A stretch of 64,000 nucleotides of DNA from DASULK01 sp036278255. Lineage in GTDB: Bacteria > Actinomycetota > Actinomycetes > Mycobacteriales > Micromonosporaceae. The position numbers were made by a program, and so were the translations under genes. The stretch lies in NCBI GenBank assembly GCA_036278255.1, contig DASULK010000231.1, positions 7,504 to 71,503 of the forward strand, given 5' to 3'. Positions 1 to 9,485 of this stretch are shown here, piece after piece. Each line of letters opens with the position of its first letter. The stretch's first letter is position 1. The notes below the pieces were generated by a model. It was not told where the DNA came from and did not search any database. It saw nothing but the letters and a program-made list of their open reading frames with translations.

Positions 1-22
1 TATTTTCCCGGCGACAATCAGG

Positions 23-568
23 TCAAGCGAGTCGACGCACCAGGGTGGTCGCCCGGGCCGGATCGAAGCTGTTCGGATCGAAGGGGAGGACGTACCAACT
101 GCGCAACTGCTCGTGGTCGGGATGGGCCGGATCGCCCAGGGCCGCCAGGAAGGTGCGGTAGCCGAAGGCCCCGCCGACATTCTCCGGCGGGCATGCCTGC
201 GCACCGTCCAGGCAGAGCGGGTAGCGCTCCTCCGGGACCGCCGCGAAGACATCCTCAACGGCGACCTCGTGCTCCCACCAGTCGCCGAAGTCGTACGTGT
301 AGAGAAACCGGCTGCCCTTGGCCGTCACCCGATCCAGTCGGGTGTCCAACTCATCCCGCAGCGCCCACTTCCCATCCGGGTCGGGCTCCCCGTACTGAAA
401 CCCACCGATGTCAAACGAGTGCAGGTGGCAGTCGCGCCAGCCCATCGCATGCTGGATGACCCGGTGCAGCCGATCCAGCGTGTACCCCCCCGGCACCAGC
501 AAACGCCGCCATACCGGTGGGAACACATCGGAGAGAGACACCTTCAACTGGAAGATCTGGCGGGGCAT
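23..568 (-). CDS. plasmid pRiA4b ORF-3-like family protein
   Basis: About 181 residues, matching the single-domain pRiA4b ORF-3 (IS1096 TnpR-like) family. The opening PRQIFQLKVSL, the VWRRLLVP segment, the LHRVIQHAMGW helix and a central YDFGDWWEH motif are the family signature. Biochemical function is unknown for the family; it is widespread on chromosomes and is not itself evidence of a transposon. I chose the ATG at 566-568 because the reading frame upstream of it is Arg/Gly/Pro-rich low-complexity translation that would overlap the divergent RibD-like gene. A GAGAGG ribosome-binding sequence precedes this ATG. Confidence 0.85.
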   Translation of the reverse strand: MPRQIFQLKVSLSDVFPPVWRRLLVPGGYTLDRLHRVIQHAMGWRDCHLHSFDIGGFQYGEPDPDGKWALRDELDTRLDRVTAKGSRFLYTYDFGDWWEHEVAVEDVFAAVPEERYPLCLDGAQACPPENVGGAFGYRTFLAALGDPAHPDHEQLRSWYVLPFDPNSFDPARATTLVRRLA

Positions 569-713
569 ATCCCATCCTCTCGGCATAGGCTTCACCCATG
601 ATCTGCCGGGCCTACCGCGAGAAACGACACGACGATTACCGGGGCCGCACCGGGTGCGACTGCCAGCACCGTAACCCCGCACCGACCCGTCGGGTCGCGG
701 GTTGGGCAAGCTC

Positions 714-1496
714 GTGACCGAACCGGCCATCCTCACCCGGCTCTGGCCCGATCCCGATGGGCAACCGCTGGACACCGAGGCCCTGATCAAGCTCTACGAC
801 CGCACCGAAGACCCCAGCCTACGGGTCAACTTCGTCACCAGCATCGACGGGGCGGTCGAGTTGGACGGCTACTCGGCCGGCCTCTCCAACGAACCGGACA
901 AACGGGTCTTCGGCATGCTGCGGATGCTCTGCGACGCCCTGGTGGTCGGTGCCGGCACCCTCCGGCAGGAACAGTACAGAGCGCTCCGCCTCGACGAACG
1001 CCGCCGCGCCTGGCGGCGCGAGCAGGGCCTCGCCGAGTTTCCCACCCTGGTGGTGGTGTCCCGTTCCCTCGACCTCGACCCGGCGCAGGCGGCCTTCGCC
1101 GACGCCCCGGTCCGCCCGCTGGTGCTCACCCACACCGCAGCATCGGTACCAGCAGAACTCGCCAAGGTGACCGATGTGATCCGGGCGGGTGACACCGACG
1201 TCGACCTCCGCCTCGCGTTGGCCGAACTGCGCGCCCGCGGCTACCGGCAACTACTCAGCGAGGGGGGCCCGTACCTGTTCGGCTCGCTCACCTCGGCCGA
1301 CCTCGTCGACGAGGTGTGCCTGACCGTCTCGCCGCTGCTGGCTGGGGCAGGAGCCGGCCGGATCACCGCCGGACCGCCGAGCGCCCCGCGTCATCTGCCG
1401 CTGCGCCACGTGCTGGCCGCGGAGGGCATGCTGATGCTGCGCTACGGGCGTGATCCCTCCCCCGCCACGCTGGCCGGGCACGCCGACACCGGCTGA
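714..1496 (+). CDS. RibD C-terminal-domain (pyrimidine/dihydrofolate reductase-like) protein
   Basis: A 260-residue single-domain protein of the RibD_C/dihydrofolate-reductase fold. Visible family features are the N-terminal substrate strand RVNFVTSIDGAVELDG, the central DALVVGAGTLRQE nucleotide-binding segment, and the LLSEGGPYLFGSL motif of NADPH-dependent pyrimidine reductases. It lacks the deaminase domain of bifunctional RibD, and no other riboflavin genes lie nearby, so the substrate is unknown; stand-alone proteins of this type are common in actinomycetes. GTG at 714 is preferred over the in-frame TTG at 702. It diverges from the pRiA4b-like gene. Confidence 0.82.
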   Translation: MTEPAILTRLWPDPDGQPLDTEALIKLYDRTEDPSLRVNFVTSIDGAVELDGYSAGLSNEPDKRVFGMLRMLCDALVVGAGTLRQEQYRALRLDERRRAWRREQGLAEFPTLVVVSRSLDLDPAQAAFADAPVRPLVLTHTAASVPAELAKVTDVIRAGDTDVDLRLALAELRARGYRQLLSEGGPYLFGSLTSADLVDEVCLTVSPLLAGAGAGRITAGPPSAPRHLPLRHVLAAEGMLMLRYGRDPSPATLAGHADTG

Positions 1497-1528
1497 CGGT
1501 CATCCCTTTCCCGGTGCCGGCCGACCAC

Positions 1529-2848
1529 TCAGCCCTTGTCGGGTTCGCCACGCTCGACGAAGGCCATCCACGGGTCTGCTGGCGGACGCCCTGCGGGCTG
1601 CACTGGCGCGCGTTGCGGTGGCGGCGGGCCACCATCCTGTGCCGTGGCCGGAGCATCGACCGCGGATCGGCCGGCGATGACGGCGGCTGCCAACGCCGTG
1701 GTGATGGGCACCGCGGCGATCAACCCGACGGTGCCCACCACACTGCGCACTAATTCCTGGGCAATGAGTTCGCTGGTCAGCACCGCTCCGATGGGATCGT
1801 TACCGGCGGCGAAGAGCAGCATCAGCGGCAGCGATGCGCCGGCGTAGGCCAGCACGATGGTGTTGATTACCGAGGCGATGTGTGCCCGGCCGACCCGAGT
1901 GGCCGCGCCGTAAAGCTGCCGGAACCCATAACCGGTGTTGGCGCGGGCCAATTCGGTGACGGTGGTCGATTGGGTGATGGTGACATCGTCGAGCACCCCG
2001 AGCGAGCCGATGACGATGCCGGCCAGCAGCAGGCCACGCATATTGACCTCGCCATGGGTGAGGCTCAGATAGGTCGACGTCTCATCCGCAATACCGGACA
2101 GCCGCGTACCGGTCGTGGCCAGTGCCGAAAGAGCCGCCGTGATGGTCAGGCTGACCAGGGTGCCGACGACCGCGATGGTGGTGGTGAGACGGAAACCGTG
2201 GGTCAGGTACAGCACCGTGAGCATGATCGCGGAAGAACCGACGATGGCCACCAGCAGCGGTGAACGACCGTCGAGGATGGCCGGGACGATGAAGAGCAGC
2301 AGCACGACGAAAGTGACGCTCAGCCCCACCAGGGCCCGCAGGCCGCGCCACCGGCCGAAGGCAATCACCGCCACGGCGAAGGCTGCGCCCAGCAGCCACA
2401 ACGGTGCGGCGCGCTGATGATCGACGATCGAGTACGGCTGCCCGCTCAGCGCGTCGGGAAGATGGAGCAGCACCACCCGGTCACCCTTGTCCACGGTGAC
2501 CGCGCCGGGCCCGAACGGAAGATCCGTGACGATCTGCTCGCCGGCATCCGGGCCGTCGGTCAGTTTCACCGTGACCGTGCCGCATCTTCCCGTCGGGTCA
2601 TCGATAGGCGGCTCCGCCTCCTCGGGCAACTGCGGGCAGTCGACGGCCCGCACATCGACGACCTGTCCGAAGACCCGGGTGGGCCCCTCACCGTGCACAT
2701 TTGCCGGTCGACCGTCGGGCCAGAGCAGCATCAGCCCGATCAGGGTCAGTACCGCGATCGGGACCAGCACGATGACCGCGAGTCGTCGCACCCGCGGCGA
2801 TGCCGGCGGCTGGGATTCGTGGGAATGGGGCACGCCCATGGCCGCCAA
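1529..2848 (-). CDS. YibE/F family integral membrane protein
   Basis: 439 residues with one N-terminal membrane helix (about residues 24-44), an extracytoplasmic beta-rich segment to about residue 145, then a run of roughly seven or eight hydrophobic helices and a Pro/Gln-rich cytoplasmic tail. The membrane half carries typical YibE/F motifs: GSLGVLDDVTITQ, followed by a conserved helix containing RVGRAHIASVINTIVLAYAG. The family has no settled function; transport has been proposed. It is divergent from the HerA-like gene, and 148 bp separate the two starts. Confidence 0.88.
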   Translation of the reverse strand: MAAMGVPHSHESQPPASPRVRRLAVIVLVPIAVLTLIGLMLLWPDGRPANVHGEGPTRVFGQVVDVRAVDCPQLPEEAEPPIDDPTGRCGTVTVKLTDGPDAGEQIVTDLPFGPGAVTVDKGDRVVLLHLPDALSGQPYSIVDHQRAAPLWLLGAAFAVAVIAFGRWRGLRALVGLSVTFVVLLLFIVPAILDGRSPLLVAIVGSSAIMLTVLYLTHGFRLTTTIAVVGTLVSLTITAALSALATTGTRLSGIADETSTYLSLTHGEVNMRGLLLAGIVIGSLGVLDDVTITQSTTVTELARANTGYGFRQLYGAATRVGRAHIASVINTIVLAYAGASLPLMLLFAAGNDPIGAVLTSELIAQELVRSVVGTVGLIAAVPITTALAAAVIAGRSAVDAPATAQDGGPPPPQRAPVQPAGRPPADPWMAFVERGEPDKG

Positions 2849-2996
2849 GCTTACGGAAGCCCGGGGCGATCAACCGACGGTGGGCACGGGATGAGCCGCG
2901 CGCCACTTGGCGCGCTGTCGCACGAGTGAGGCAGGATGCAGGAGGTGTGCCACGACCGGCGTGACCAGGCAGCAACGTCAAAGGGGGACCGAGGCG

Positions 2997-4754
2997 GTGG
3001 GTGAGATCGATCCGGACCGGCCCGGTGAGGTGGTCGGCCGGGTACTCGGCACGGCCGATGCCACCCCGCTGCAGTTCTGGACGGCGGTGGCGCCGGACAG
3101 TTATCTCCAACTCGACGACGTGGTGGTCACCCGACGTGAGCTGCCGGATCGGGAACCGGTCACCATCTCCGGGGTGGTGACCCAGGTCCGGGCCCGGCAC
3201 GAAGGCGCCCAGTTCGATTCCGACGTATTCGCCATCGCCGAGGGCACCCTGCCCGCCCAGGTGCAGGAGGCCGCGGAGATCACCACCACCCGGGTCGATC
3301 CCGAACTGTATGTGCCGCCGACGCCCGGCGCGTCAGTGCAGCGGGCCGAAGGTAAGGCGCGCGCGGCGGCGCTGCACTTCGACCGGATGGAGCGCCAGGT
3401 GCCGATGGGGGCGGGGCGGGACGGGGTGCCCGTCTATCTCAACGCCGACTTCCTCGACGGAAAACGCGGGGCGCACGTCTCCATCTCCGGCATCTCCGGC
3501 GTGGCCACCAAGACCAGCTTCGCCACCTTCCTCCTCTATTCGGTTTTCCACTCCGGGGTGCTCGGCGGCGACGCGGTCAACGCCAAAGCACTGATCTTCA
3601 ACGTCAAAGGTGAGGATCTACTCTTCCTCGACCACCCCAACAACCGGCTCGATGAGGCCACCGTCGCGGCGTACGCCCGGCTGGGGCTGCCCGCCGGCGC
3701 CTTTCCAGATGTGCGCGTCTACGCCCCGCCTCGCCCCGGAGACTCCTCCGGCACACCGGATGTGAGCAGCCGGCACTCCGGCGTTGACAGCTTCTACTGG
3801 ACGCTGGACGAGTTCTGTGCCGAGCGGCTGCTGCCGTACGTCTTCGCCGACGCCGACGACGAACGGCAGCAGTACACCATGGTCGTCCACTCGGTCACCG
3901 CCTACCTGGCCCGGCATGCCCGGCCGGCCGACGGCGGGGTCAGCCTGGATGGTGTGCGGCTCGGCTCCTACGGCGATCTGGTCGACCACATCGTCGAGCA
4001 GCTCAACGACGACGAGACGCGGAGCGCATGGGCCGGCAGCGCGGTGGGGCTGGGCACGGTCAACGCCTTCGCCCGGCGGCTGATCGGCAGCAAGAAGGAT
4101 CTGGCCCGGCTGATCCGGGGTGACCTCGCCACCCGTCGCCCCCACACGATCAATACCGCCGCCAGCGCCCAAGTCACCGTCGTGGATCTGCACAACCTGC
4201 CCGAGCGGGCCCAGCGCTTCGTGGTCGGGGTGACCCTCAAAACCGAGTTCGAACGCAAGGAGAAGGCCGGCACCGCCAAGCCATTACTCTTCGTCGTCCT
4301 CGACGAACTCAACAAGTACGCCCCGCGCGAAGGCTCCTCCCCCATCAAGGAAGTGCTGCTCGACATCGCCGAGCGGGGCCGCTCGCTCGGCGTCATCCTG
4401 ATCGGGGCGCAGCAGACCGCCAGCGAAGTGGAGCGGCGCATCGTCACCAACTCGGCGGTCCGGGTGGTAGGCCGGCTCGACCCGGCGGAGGCGTCCCGTC
4501 CGGAATACGGTTTCCTGCCTCCGGCGCAACGACAACGGACCCTGATCGCCAAGCCTGGCACCATGTTCGTCAACCAGCCTGATATCCCGGTGCCCCTCTG
4601 CCTGGAGTTCCCGTTCCCGGCATGGGCGACCCGGGTATCGGAGGCGGGCCCGGCGCCGTCGCAGACGCTGCGGTCGATCACCCAGGCCGCCGACCCGTTC
4701 GCCGTCGTCGGCCAACGCGCCAGCTCCCTCACCGACGACGACATCCCGTTCTGA
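2997..4754 (+). CDS. HerA-like hexameric DNA translocase/ATPase
   Basis: About 585 residues. The N-terminal ~100 residues (GEVVGRVLGTADATPLQFWTA onward) look like a HAS-barrel, the domain joining HerA helicases to partners. An FtsK/HerA-type ATPase core follows. The P-loop is unusual, reading GISGVATKTS with Lys at residue 172, so the Gly that normally precedes the Lys is Thr. Walker B is VVLDEL (Asp436-Glu437). A downstream GAQQTASEVERR segment fits the sensor region. Archaeal HerA acts with NurA and Mre11-Rad50 in DNA-end resection, and this gene leads a set with sbcD, sbcC and a NurA-like gene. The GTG at 2997 has an AAGGGGG ribosome-binding site; GTG at 2961 is an alternative. Confidence 0.87.
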   Translation: MGEIDPDRPGEVVGRVLGTADATPLQFWTAVAPDSYLQLDDVVVTRRELPDREPVTISGVVTQVRARHEGAQFDSDVFAIAEGTLPAQVQEAAEITTTRVDPELYVPPTPGASVQRAEGKARAAALHFDRMERQVPMGAGRDGVPVYLNADFLDGKRGAHVSISGISGVATKTSFATFLLYSVFHSGVLGGDAVNAKALIFNVKGEDLLFLDHPNNRLDEATVAAYARLGLPAGAFPDVRVYAPPRPGDSSGTPDVSSRHSGVDSFYWTLDEFCAERLLPYVFADADDERQQYTMVVHSVTAYLARHARPADGGVSLDGVRLGSYGDLVDHIVEQLNDDETRSAWAGSAVGLGTVNAFARRLIGSKKDLARLIRGDLATRRPHTINTAASAQVTVVDLHNLPERAQRFVVGVTLKTEFERKEKAGTAKPLLFVVLDELNKYAPREGSSPIKEVLLDIAERGRSLGVILIGAQQTASEVERRIVTNSAVRVVGRLDPAEASRPEYGFLPPAQRQRTLIAKPGTMFVNQPDIPVPLCLEFPFPAWATRVSEAGPAPSQTLRSITQAADPFAVVGQRASSLTDDDIPF

Positions 4755-4777
4755 CCCGGACCCCATAAGGAGGGCGC

Positions 4778-5947
4778 GTGAAGATCCTGCACACCTCCGA
4801 CTGGCATGTCGGGAAGGTCCTCAAAGGGCAGCCACGGATCGCCGAGCAGATCGCGGTGCTCGCCCAGGTGGTGGAGATCGCCCGGGCTGAACAACCGGAT
4901 CTGATCATCGTTGCGGGGGACCTCTACGACACGGCGGCCCCCACGCCGGATGCCACCCGGGTGGTGACCCGCGCCCTCTCCGCGCTGCGCGGCACTGGCG
5001 CGCAGCTGGTCGCGATCGGCGGAAACCACGACAACGGGGCGGCGCTGGACGCGCTGCGGCCGTGGGCGGAAGCGGCCGGCATCACGTTGCGCGGCAGCGT
5101 CCGGGACAGTGCCGCCGACCATCTGATCGAGGGAACCACCGACGACGGCCAGCTCTGGCGTCTGATCGCGCTGCCGTTCCTGTCCCAGCGCTACGCGGTA
5201 CGGGCCGTCGAGATGTACGACCTCACCGCGGCCGAGGCGACCCAGACCTACGCCGATCACCTGGGACGGTTGATCGGGCGGCTCGCCGAGAACTTCGACA
5301 CCCCCGGGGTGGTCAACCTGGTCACCGCCCACCTGACCGTGGTCGGCGGGCGGATGGGCGGCGGCGAACGGGAAGCGCACAGCGTGCTCAGCTATGCCGT
5401 GCCCTCCACCCTCTTCCCCACCAACACCCACTACGTGGCGCTGGGGCACCTGCACCGCGCCCAGCAGGTGCCGGGTCCCTGCCCGATCCACTACAGCGGC
5501 AGCCCGTTCGCGGTGGACTTCGGTGAGGAGGAGAACACGCCGTCGGTCACCATCGTCGAGGTCACCGCGCAGACCGCGGCGAAGGTCCGGGAGGTCCCGG
5601 TCACCGCTGCGACCCCGCTGCACACCGTACGCGGCACCCTGACCGAACTGGCCGAGCTGGCGACGCCGGTCGGGGACGGGCAGCCCGACGCCTGGTTGCG
5701 GGTTTTCGTCCGGGAGGCGCCCCGCGCCGGGCTGCGGGAAGAGGTGCAGGAACTGCTACCCCGGGCGCTGGAGGTACGGATCGACCCGGAGTTCATGCCG
5801 ACCCGCGACACGGGGGTGCGACGGGCCCGACGCAGCGGGCGCGCGCCGGGCGAGCTCTTCGCCGACTACCTGGAGAGCCGGGGCCACACCGACGACGACG
5901 GTGTTCGGGCACTCTTCGACGAACTCTTCGAGGAGGTCGGAAGGTAG
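4778..5947 (+). CDS. sbcD: exonuclease SbcD (Mre11-type nuclease subunit)
   Basis: 389 residues, usual for bacterial SbcD. All metallophosphoesterase motifs are present in order: DWHVGK (Asp8, His10), GDLYD (Asp48), GNHDN (residues 82-86), then TAHLT and GHLHR near the middle, and YSGSP before the capping domain. Mre11/SbcD is the manganese-dependent nuclease of the SbcCD complex, which opens hairpins and trims blocked double-strand ends. It is preceded by AAGGAGG and lies 23 bp after the HerA-like gene. Its TAG stop overlaps the GTG of sbcC by one base, so the genes are surely co-translated. Confidence 0.95.
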   Translation: MKILHTSDWHVGKVLKGQPRIAEQIAVLAQVVEIARAEQPDLIIVAGDLYDTAAPTPDATRVVTRALSALRGTGAQLVAIGGNHDNGAALDALRPWAEAAGITLRGSVRDSAADHLIEGTTDDGQLWRLIALPFLSQRYAVRAVEMYDLTAAEATQTYADHLGRLIGRLAENFDTPGVVNLVTAHLTVVGGRMGGGEREAHSVLSYAVPSTLFPTNTHYVALGHLHRAQQVPGPCPIHYSGSPFAVDFGEEENTPSVTIVEVTAQTAAKVREVPVTAATPLHTVRGTLTELAELATPVGDGQPDAWLRVFVREAPRAGLREEVQELLPRALEVRIDPEFMPTRDTGVRRARRSGRAPGELFADYLESRGHTDDDGVRALFDELFEEVGR

Positions 5948-8448
5948 TGCGCCCCCTTCGGTTGGATCTGGCGGGCTTCACCGTCTTCCGCGACGAGACC
6001 ACGATCGACTTCACCGACGCCGATTTCTTCGCGCTGGTCGGCCCGACCGGGTCGGGTAAGTCGAGTCTGCTCGACGCCATCTGCTTCGCGCTCTACGGCA
6101 CGGTCCCGCGTTGGGGCAGCAGCCGAGGCATCGCCAACGCTCTCGCCCCGTCCGCCACCGAGGCACGGGTGCGGCTGGTCTTCGAAGCGGCCAACGACCG
6201 CTACATCGCCACCCGGGTGGTGCGCCGCGACGGCCGAGGCAATGTCAAGACGGCGGGCGCCGGCCTGCAGTTGATGCCGCCCGGGTTCGACGTGTCCCGG
6301 CTGGACAGCGGCCTGACCCCCGACGACCTGGGTGAGGTGCTCGCCGGCACGCCCGCCGAGATGGAGCCGGCGGTCCTCGACGCGGTCGGCCTGCCGTACG
6401 AACAGTTCACCAGCTGTGTGGTGCTGCCGCAGGGGCAGTTCGCCGACTTCCTGCACGCCCGGCCGGCCACCCGACAGCAGATTCTGGTCAACCTGCTCGG
6501 GCTCGGCGTCTACGAGGAGATCCAGAAGCAGGCGACCGCCCGCGCAGTGCAGGCCGAGGCGCAACTGGCCGCCGTCGACCGGCTGCTCGGTGACCTCGAC
6601 GACGTCGGCGACGAGGCGGTCGAAGCTGCCGAGGCCCGCCTCGCGCAGACCCGAAAGTTGGCAGCGGCAGTCGAGGCGGGCGTACCCGAGCTCGAGGCTG
6701 CCGAACAGAAGGCGGCGGCGGCCAGCGCCGAACTGGCCACCCTCGACGGCGAGATCGCAGAGCTGACCGCGGTGCGGCCACCATCGGAGGCGGCAACGGT
6801 CGCGGCGGCCGTGGCCACCGCCCGGGCCGCGGTGGCCGAGGCACAGGCCGCGGTGACCGCCGCTGAGGAGCTGGAAGAGAAGGTACGCGGCGAACTGAGC
6901 GGCGCCGCCGATCCGGCAGCCCTGCGCCTGCTGCTGGAGGCGCACACCGAACACGATCGACTCGTGGCGCAGGCGGAACCGCTGACCGCGCAGGTCGCTG
7001 CGGCCGAGGCGGAACAGAACGCCGCCGTCACCGCGCTGCAGGAGGCCCGAGCCGCGGCGGATCGGGCGGCCGAGGAGCTGGAGGCGGCCCGGCGGACCTA
7101 CCAGGAGGCGCAGACCGCGGACCGGGCGGCCGCGCTGCGCACCCAGCTCACCGCCGGTCAGGCCTGCCCGGTCTGCACCCAGTCTGTGACCACGCTGCCG
7201 CCGTCCCCCGCCGGCTCCGCCGTGGCGGCGGCCGAGGTCGCGGGGCAGGCCGCCCGCCGGGCCGCCGACGCCGCGCAGCAGCGGGTCGCCGAACGGGACC
7301 GGGCGGTACGCCACCTGGACCGGGCGTTGGAGCGGGCCCGCGCCCAGCAGGAGCAGCTCACCGGCCGGCTCACGGAGTTGGCGGACCGGCTCGCCGACTC
7401 CCCCGGCTCGGCGGCCCTGTGCCGGGAACTCAACAACCTCGACGCGCTGCGGCGGCGTCTCGACGAGGCCGGCACCGCGGTGCGAAGCGCCCGCCAGGCG
7501 TATCGCACCGCTCAGACCGAGGCGGAGGAGACCGAGGAGCGGGTACGCGCAGCGTGGCGCCAGTTCGATGCGGCCCGGGACCGGCTGGCCCGACTGGATC
7601 CACCAGCCGCTGACCGCGACGACCTCACCACTGCCTGGCAGCAGCTGAGCGGCTGGGCGGCGGCCGAAGCAGATCAACGCCGCCTGCGCCGGGATGCGGC
7701 GGCCGCGACGGTCAGCGGTGCCGAAGCGGCCCGGACCGCCGCCCATGACCGGCTCACCGCCCTCTTCACCTCGGCCGGGCTGCCCGTACCGACCGGGCAA
7801 TCTGGAGCGGCCTCGATGCCCGGCGACTACCTGCAGGCGGCTGCGGTGGCGGTGGAGCGGGCCGAGGCTGAGCAACGCCGGCTCATCGAACGCCGGGAGC
7901 AGGCGCGGCGGCTGGGTGAACAGCGTGCCGGCCACGAACTCGACGCCCGAACCGCCCGGGCACTGGCCGGGCATCTGCGCGCCAACAACTTTGAACGCTG
8001 GCTGCTGGCCGAGGCGCTGGACCTGCTGGTCGACGGCGCCTCCCGGATCCTGCGTGAACTCTCCGCCGGGCAGTACGAACTGGGGCACGACAAGGGTGAG
8101 TTCTTCGTTGTCGACCACCACGACGCCGGACTGCGCCGAGGGGTCCGCACCCTCTCCGGTGGAGAGACGTTTCAGGCGTCCCTGGCCTTGGCGCTGGCCC
8201 TCTCCGAACAGCTTGCCGGCCTCTCCACCGCCTCGGCCAGCCTGGAGTCGATCGTGCTGGACGAAGGCTTCGGCACCCTGGATGCCGCAACCCTGGACAC
8301 CGTCGCGGCGACCCTGGAGAGCCTGGCCGCGCGCGGGGACCGGATGGTCGGCGTGGTCACCCACGTCCCGGCGCTGGCCGAGCGGATCCCGGTCCGGTTC
8401 GAGGTGCGCAAGGATGCCCGCACCGCCCAGGTCAGACGGGTGGGGTGA
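5947..8448 (+). CDS. sbcC: exonuclease SbcC (Rad50-type SMC ATPase)
   Basis: 833 residues. An N-terminal ATPase half carries Walker A GPTGSGKS (32-39). A long Ala/Glu/Arg-rich coiled coil follows, interrupted near the exact middle by the zinc-hook Cys-Pro-Val-Cys (Cys407, Cys410). The C-terminal half carries the ABC signature LSGGETF (about 735) and Walker B VLDEGF (Asp772-Glu773). It partners SbcD. At 833 residues it is shorter than the ~1,050-residue E. coli protein, mainly through shorter coiled coils. The GTG start overlaps the sbcD stop. Confidence 0.95.
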   Translation: MRPLRLDLAGFTVFRDETTIDFTDADFFALVGPTGSGKSSLLDAICFALYGTVPRWGSSRGIANALAPSATEARVRLVFEAANDRYIATRVVRRDGRGNVKTAGAGLQLMPPGFDVSRLDSGLTPDDLGEVLAGTPAEMEPAVLDAVGLPYEQFTSCVVLPQGQFADFLHARPATRQQILVNLLGLGVYEEIQKQATARAVQAEAQLAAVDRLLGDLDDVGDEAVEAAEARLAQTRKLAAAVEAGVPELEAAEQKAAAASAELATLDGEIAELTAVRPPSEAATVAAAVATARAAVAEAQAAVTAAEELEEKVRGELSGAADPAALRLLLEAHTEHDRLVAQAEPLTAQVAAAEAEQNAAVTALQEARAAADRAAEELEAARRTYQEAQTADRAAALRTQLTAGQACPVCTQSVTTLPPSPAGSAVAAAEVAGQAARRAADAAQQRVAERDRAVRHLDRALERARAQQEQLTGRLTELADRLADSPGSAALCRELNNLDALRRRLDEAGTAVRSARQAYRTAQTEAEETEERVRAAWRQFDAARDRLARLDPPAADRDDLTTAWQQLSGWAAAEADQRRLRRDAAAATVSGAEAARTAAHDRLTALFTSAGLPVPTGQSGAASMPGDYLQAAAVAVERAEAEQRRLIERREQARRLGEQRAGHELDARTARALAGHLRANNFERWLLAEALDLLVDGASRILRELSAGQYELGHDKGEFFVVDHHDAGLRRGVRTLSGGETFQASLALALALSEQLAGLSTASASLESIVLDEGFGTLDAATLDTVAATLESLAARGDRMVGVVTHVPALAERIPVRFEVRKDARTAQVRRVG

Positions 8449-8504
8449 GGCAGCATGCAGGGTGTTTCCGCGAACCTGACCGCAATGATCGGACGGCGGG
8501 TCCG

Positions 8505-9470
8505 GTGAAGGCACGGCTCTTCGTCGATGCCTGGGATCCCGGTTACGGGGCCTCGTTCGAGGGGGCGGGCGCCGAAGGCCCTGCGGCGCCGAGCAGCGCC
8601 CGGGTCGAGGCGGACGTGGAGTTGCCGGCTGCGGCATGGCGCCCGATCTCCGCCCCGGAACGACTGCAGGCCCCCGACGTCGTGCTGCTGGTTGACGGTG
8701 TGCGCCGGATCGACGCCAGCGTCTGGACCGCGGAGGAGGACGGAGGCTCCTTCCCCGGGGTCGCCGCCTCGTACGCCGCCGGGGTGGTCCGCTGCGACCT
8801 CGCCGGAGGCTCGGCGGAACTGGCGGGGGCGCAGGTCGCCCGCGGTCTGTTCACCGCGAGCCTGTCCGCCACCGATGTGGTCGCCGGTTCAGTCCGCTAT
8901 GTCGTGCACCGGGTCGGCGGCACCGGTGAGCTGAGCAAGCTGCCGTCGGCGGTGCAGGGGCCACTGACCGCGCTGGAGGTCGAGGTTTCGGGGGCGGCCC
9001 GTACCGACGGTGACCTGCTGGTGGTGGACGGCCCGCTACGTAACCGTCGGCAACTGCCCCGCACGATCGGCTACATCAAAACCCAGCACAGCCAGTATCT
9101 GGATGCCCGGCTGACGGCGGCGGCGGTGACGGCGCTGCGCGCCGGCGAGCGCTCACCGGTCTTCCGGCTCGGCACCGCCTGGGGTGGCTACTCGTGGTAT
9201 CTGCGGCTCCCCGGCTCGACCGGCGCCCCCTGGTCGGGCATCGTCCGGCTGGAATGCTCGGCGGAGCTGGCCGAGCACGAGGCGATCGAGTTGGCCGAAC
9301 TGTCGCAGGTGACGTTGCCCCGGTTCGCCTCCACGCCGTACAAGGATCCCCGGGCTCCGCAGAACCTGATCCCCATTGCCGGCCTGGAGCGCCGGCTGCG
9401 GGCCCTGCTCGGTGATGCCCGGCTGCTGCACCGGGCGCTAACCCTGGCTGCGGCCCGTAGCGGGCGCTGA
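8505..9470 (+). CDS. NurA-like nuclease (putative HerA partner)
   Basis: 321 residues. I assign it to the NurA family from motif pattern and context, less firmly than its neighbours. An Asp-containing first strand (LLVDGVRRID, Asp64) resembles NurA motif I. A GYIKTQHSQYL segment corresponds to the Lys-containing motif, YSWYLRL to the next strand, and the C-terminal KDPRAPQNLIPIAGLE to the final conserved motif. NurA is a manganese-dependent nuclease that binds HerA. It lies last in the herA-sbcD-sbcC set. GTG at 8505 gives the natural N-terminus (KARLFVDAWDP), but a GTG at 8445 overlaps the sbcC stop as GTGA and would add 20 residues. Confidence 0.68.
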   Translation: MKARLFVDAWDPGYGASFEGAGAEGPAAPSSARVEADVELPAAAWRPISAPERLQAPDVVLLVDGVRRIDASVWTAEEDGGSFPGVAASYAAGVVRCDLAGGSAELAGAQVARGLFTASLSATDVVAGSVRYVVHRVGGTGELSKLPSAVQGPLTALEVEVSGAARTDGDLLVVDGPLRNRRQLPRTIGYIKTQHSQYLDARLTAAAVTALRAGERSPVFRLGTAWGGYSWYLRLPGSTGAPWSGIVRLECSAELAEHEAIELAELSQVTLPRFASTPYKDPRAPQNLIPIAGLERRLRALLGDARLLHRALTLAAARSGR

Positions 9471-9485
9471 GGATACCGTTCGGGC

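Noticed and set aside
23..568. Transposon remnant, suggested by the pRiA4b ORF-3 / IS1096 TnpR family name
   Set aside because: No terminal repeats or other transposition genes nearby; the family is a common chromosomal domain.
3968..5623. 551-codon antisense frame across the HerA-like gene and sbcD
   Set aside because: Low-complexity composition typical of GC-skewed shadow frames; both sense genes are intact.
5866..8637. Very long open frame antisense to sbcC (923 codons)
   Set aside because: It is Arg/Gly/Gln-rich translation of the high-GC opposite strand with no domain or start signal; the sense sbcC motifs are complete.
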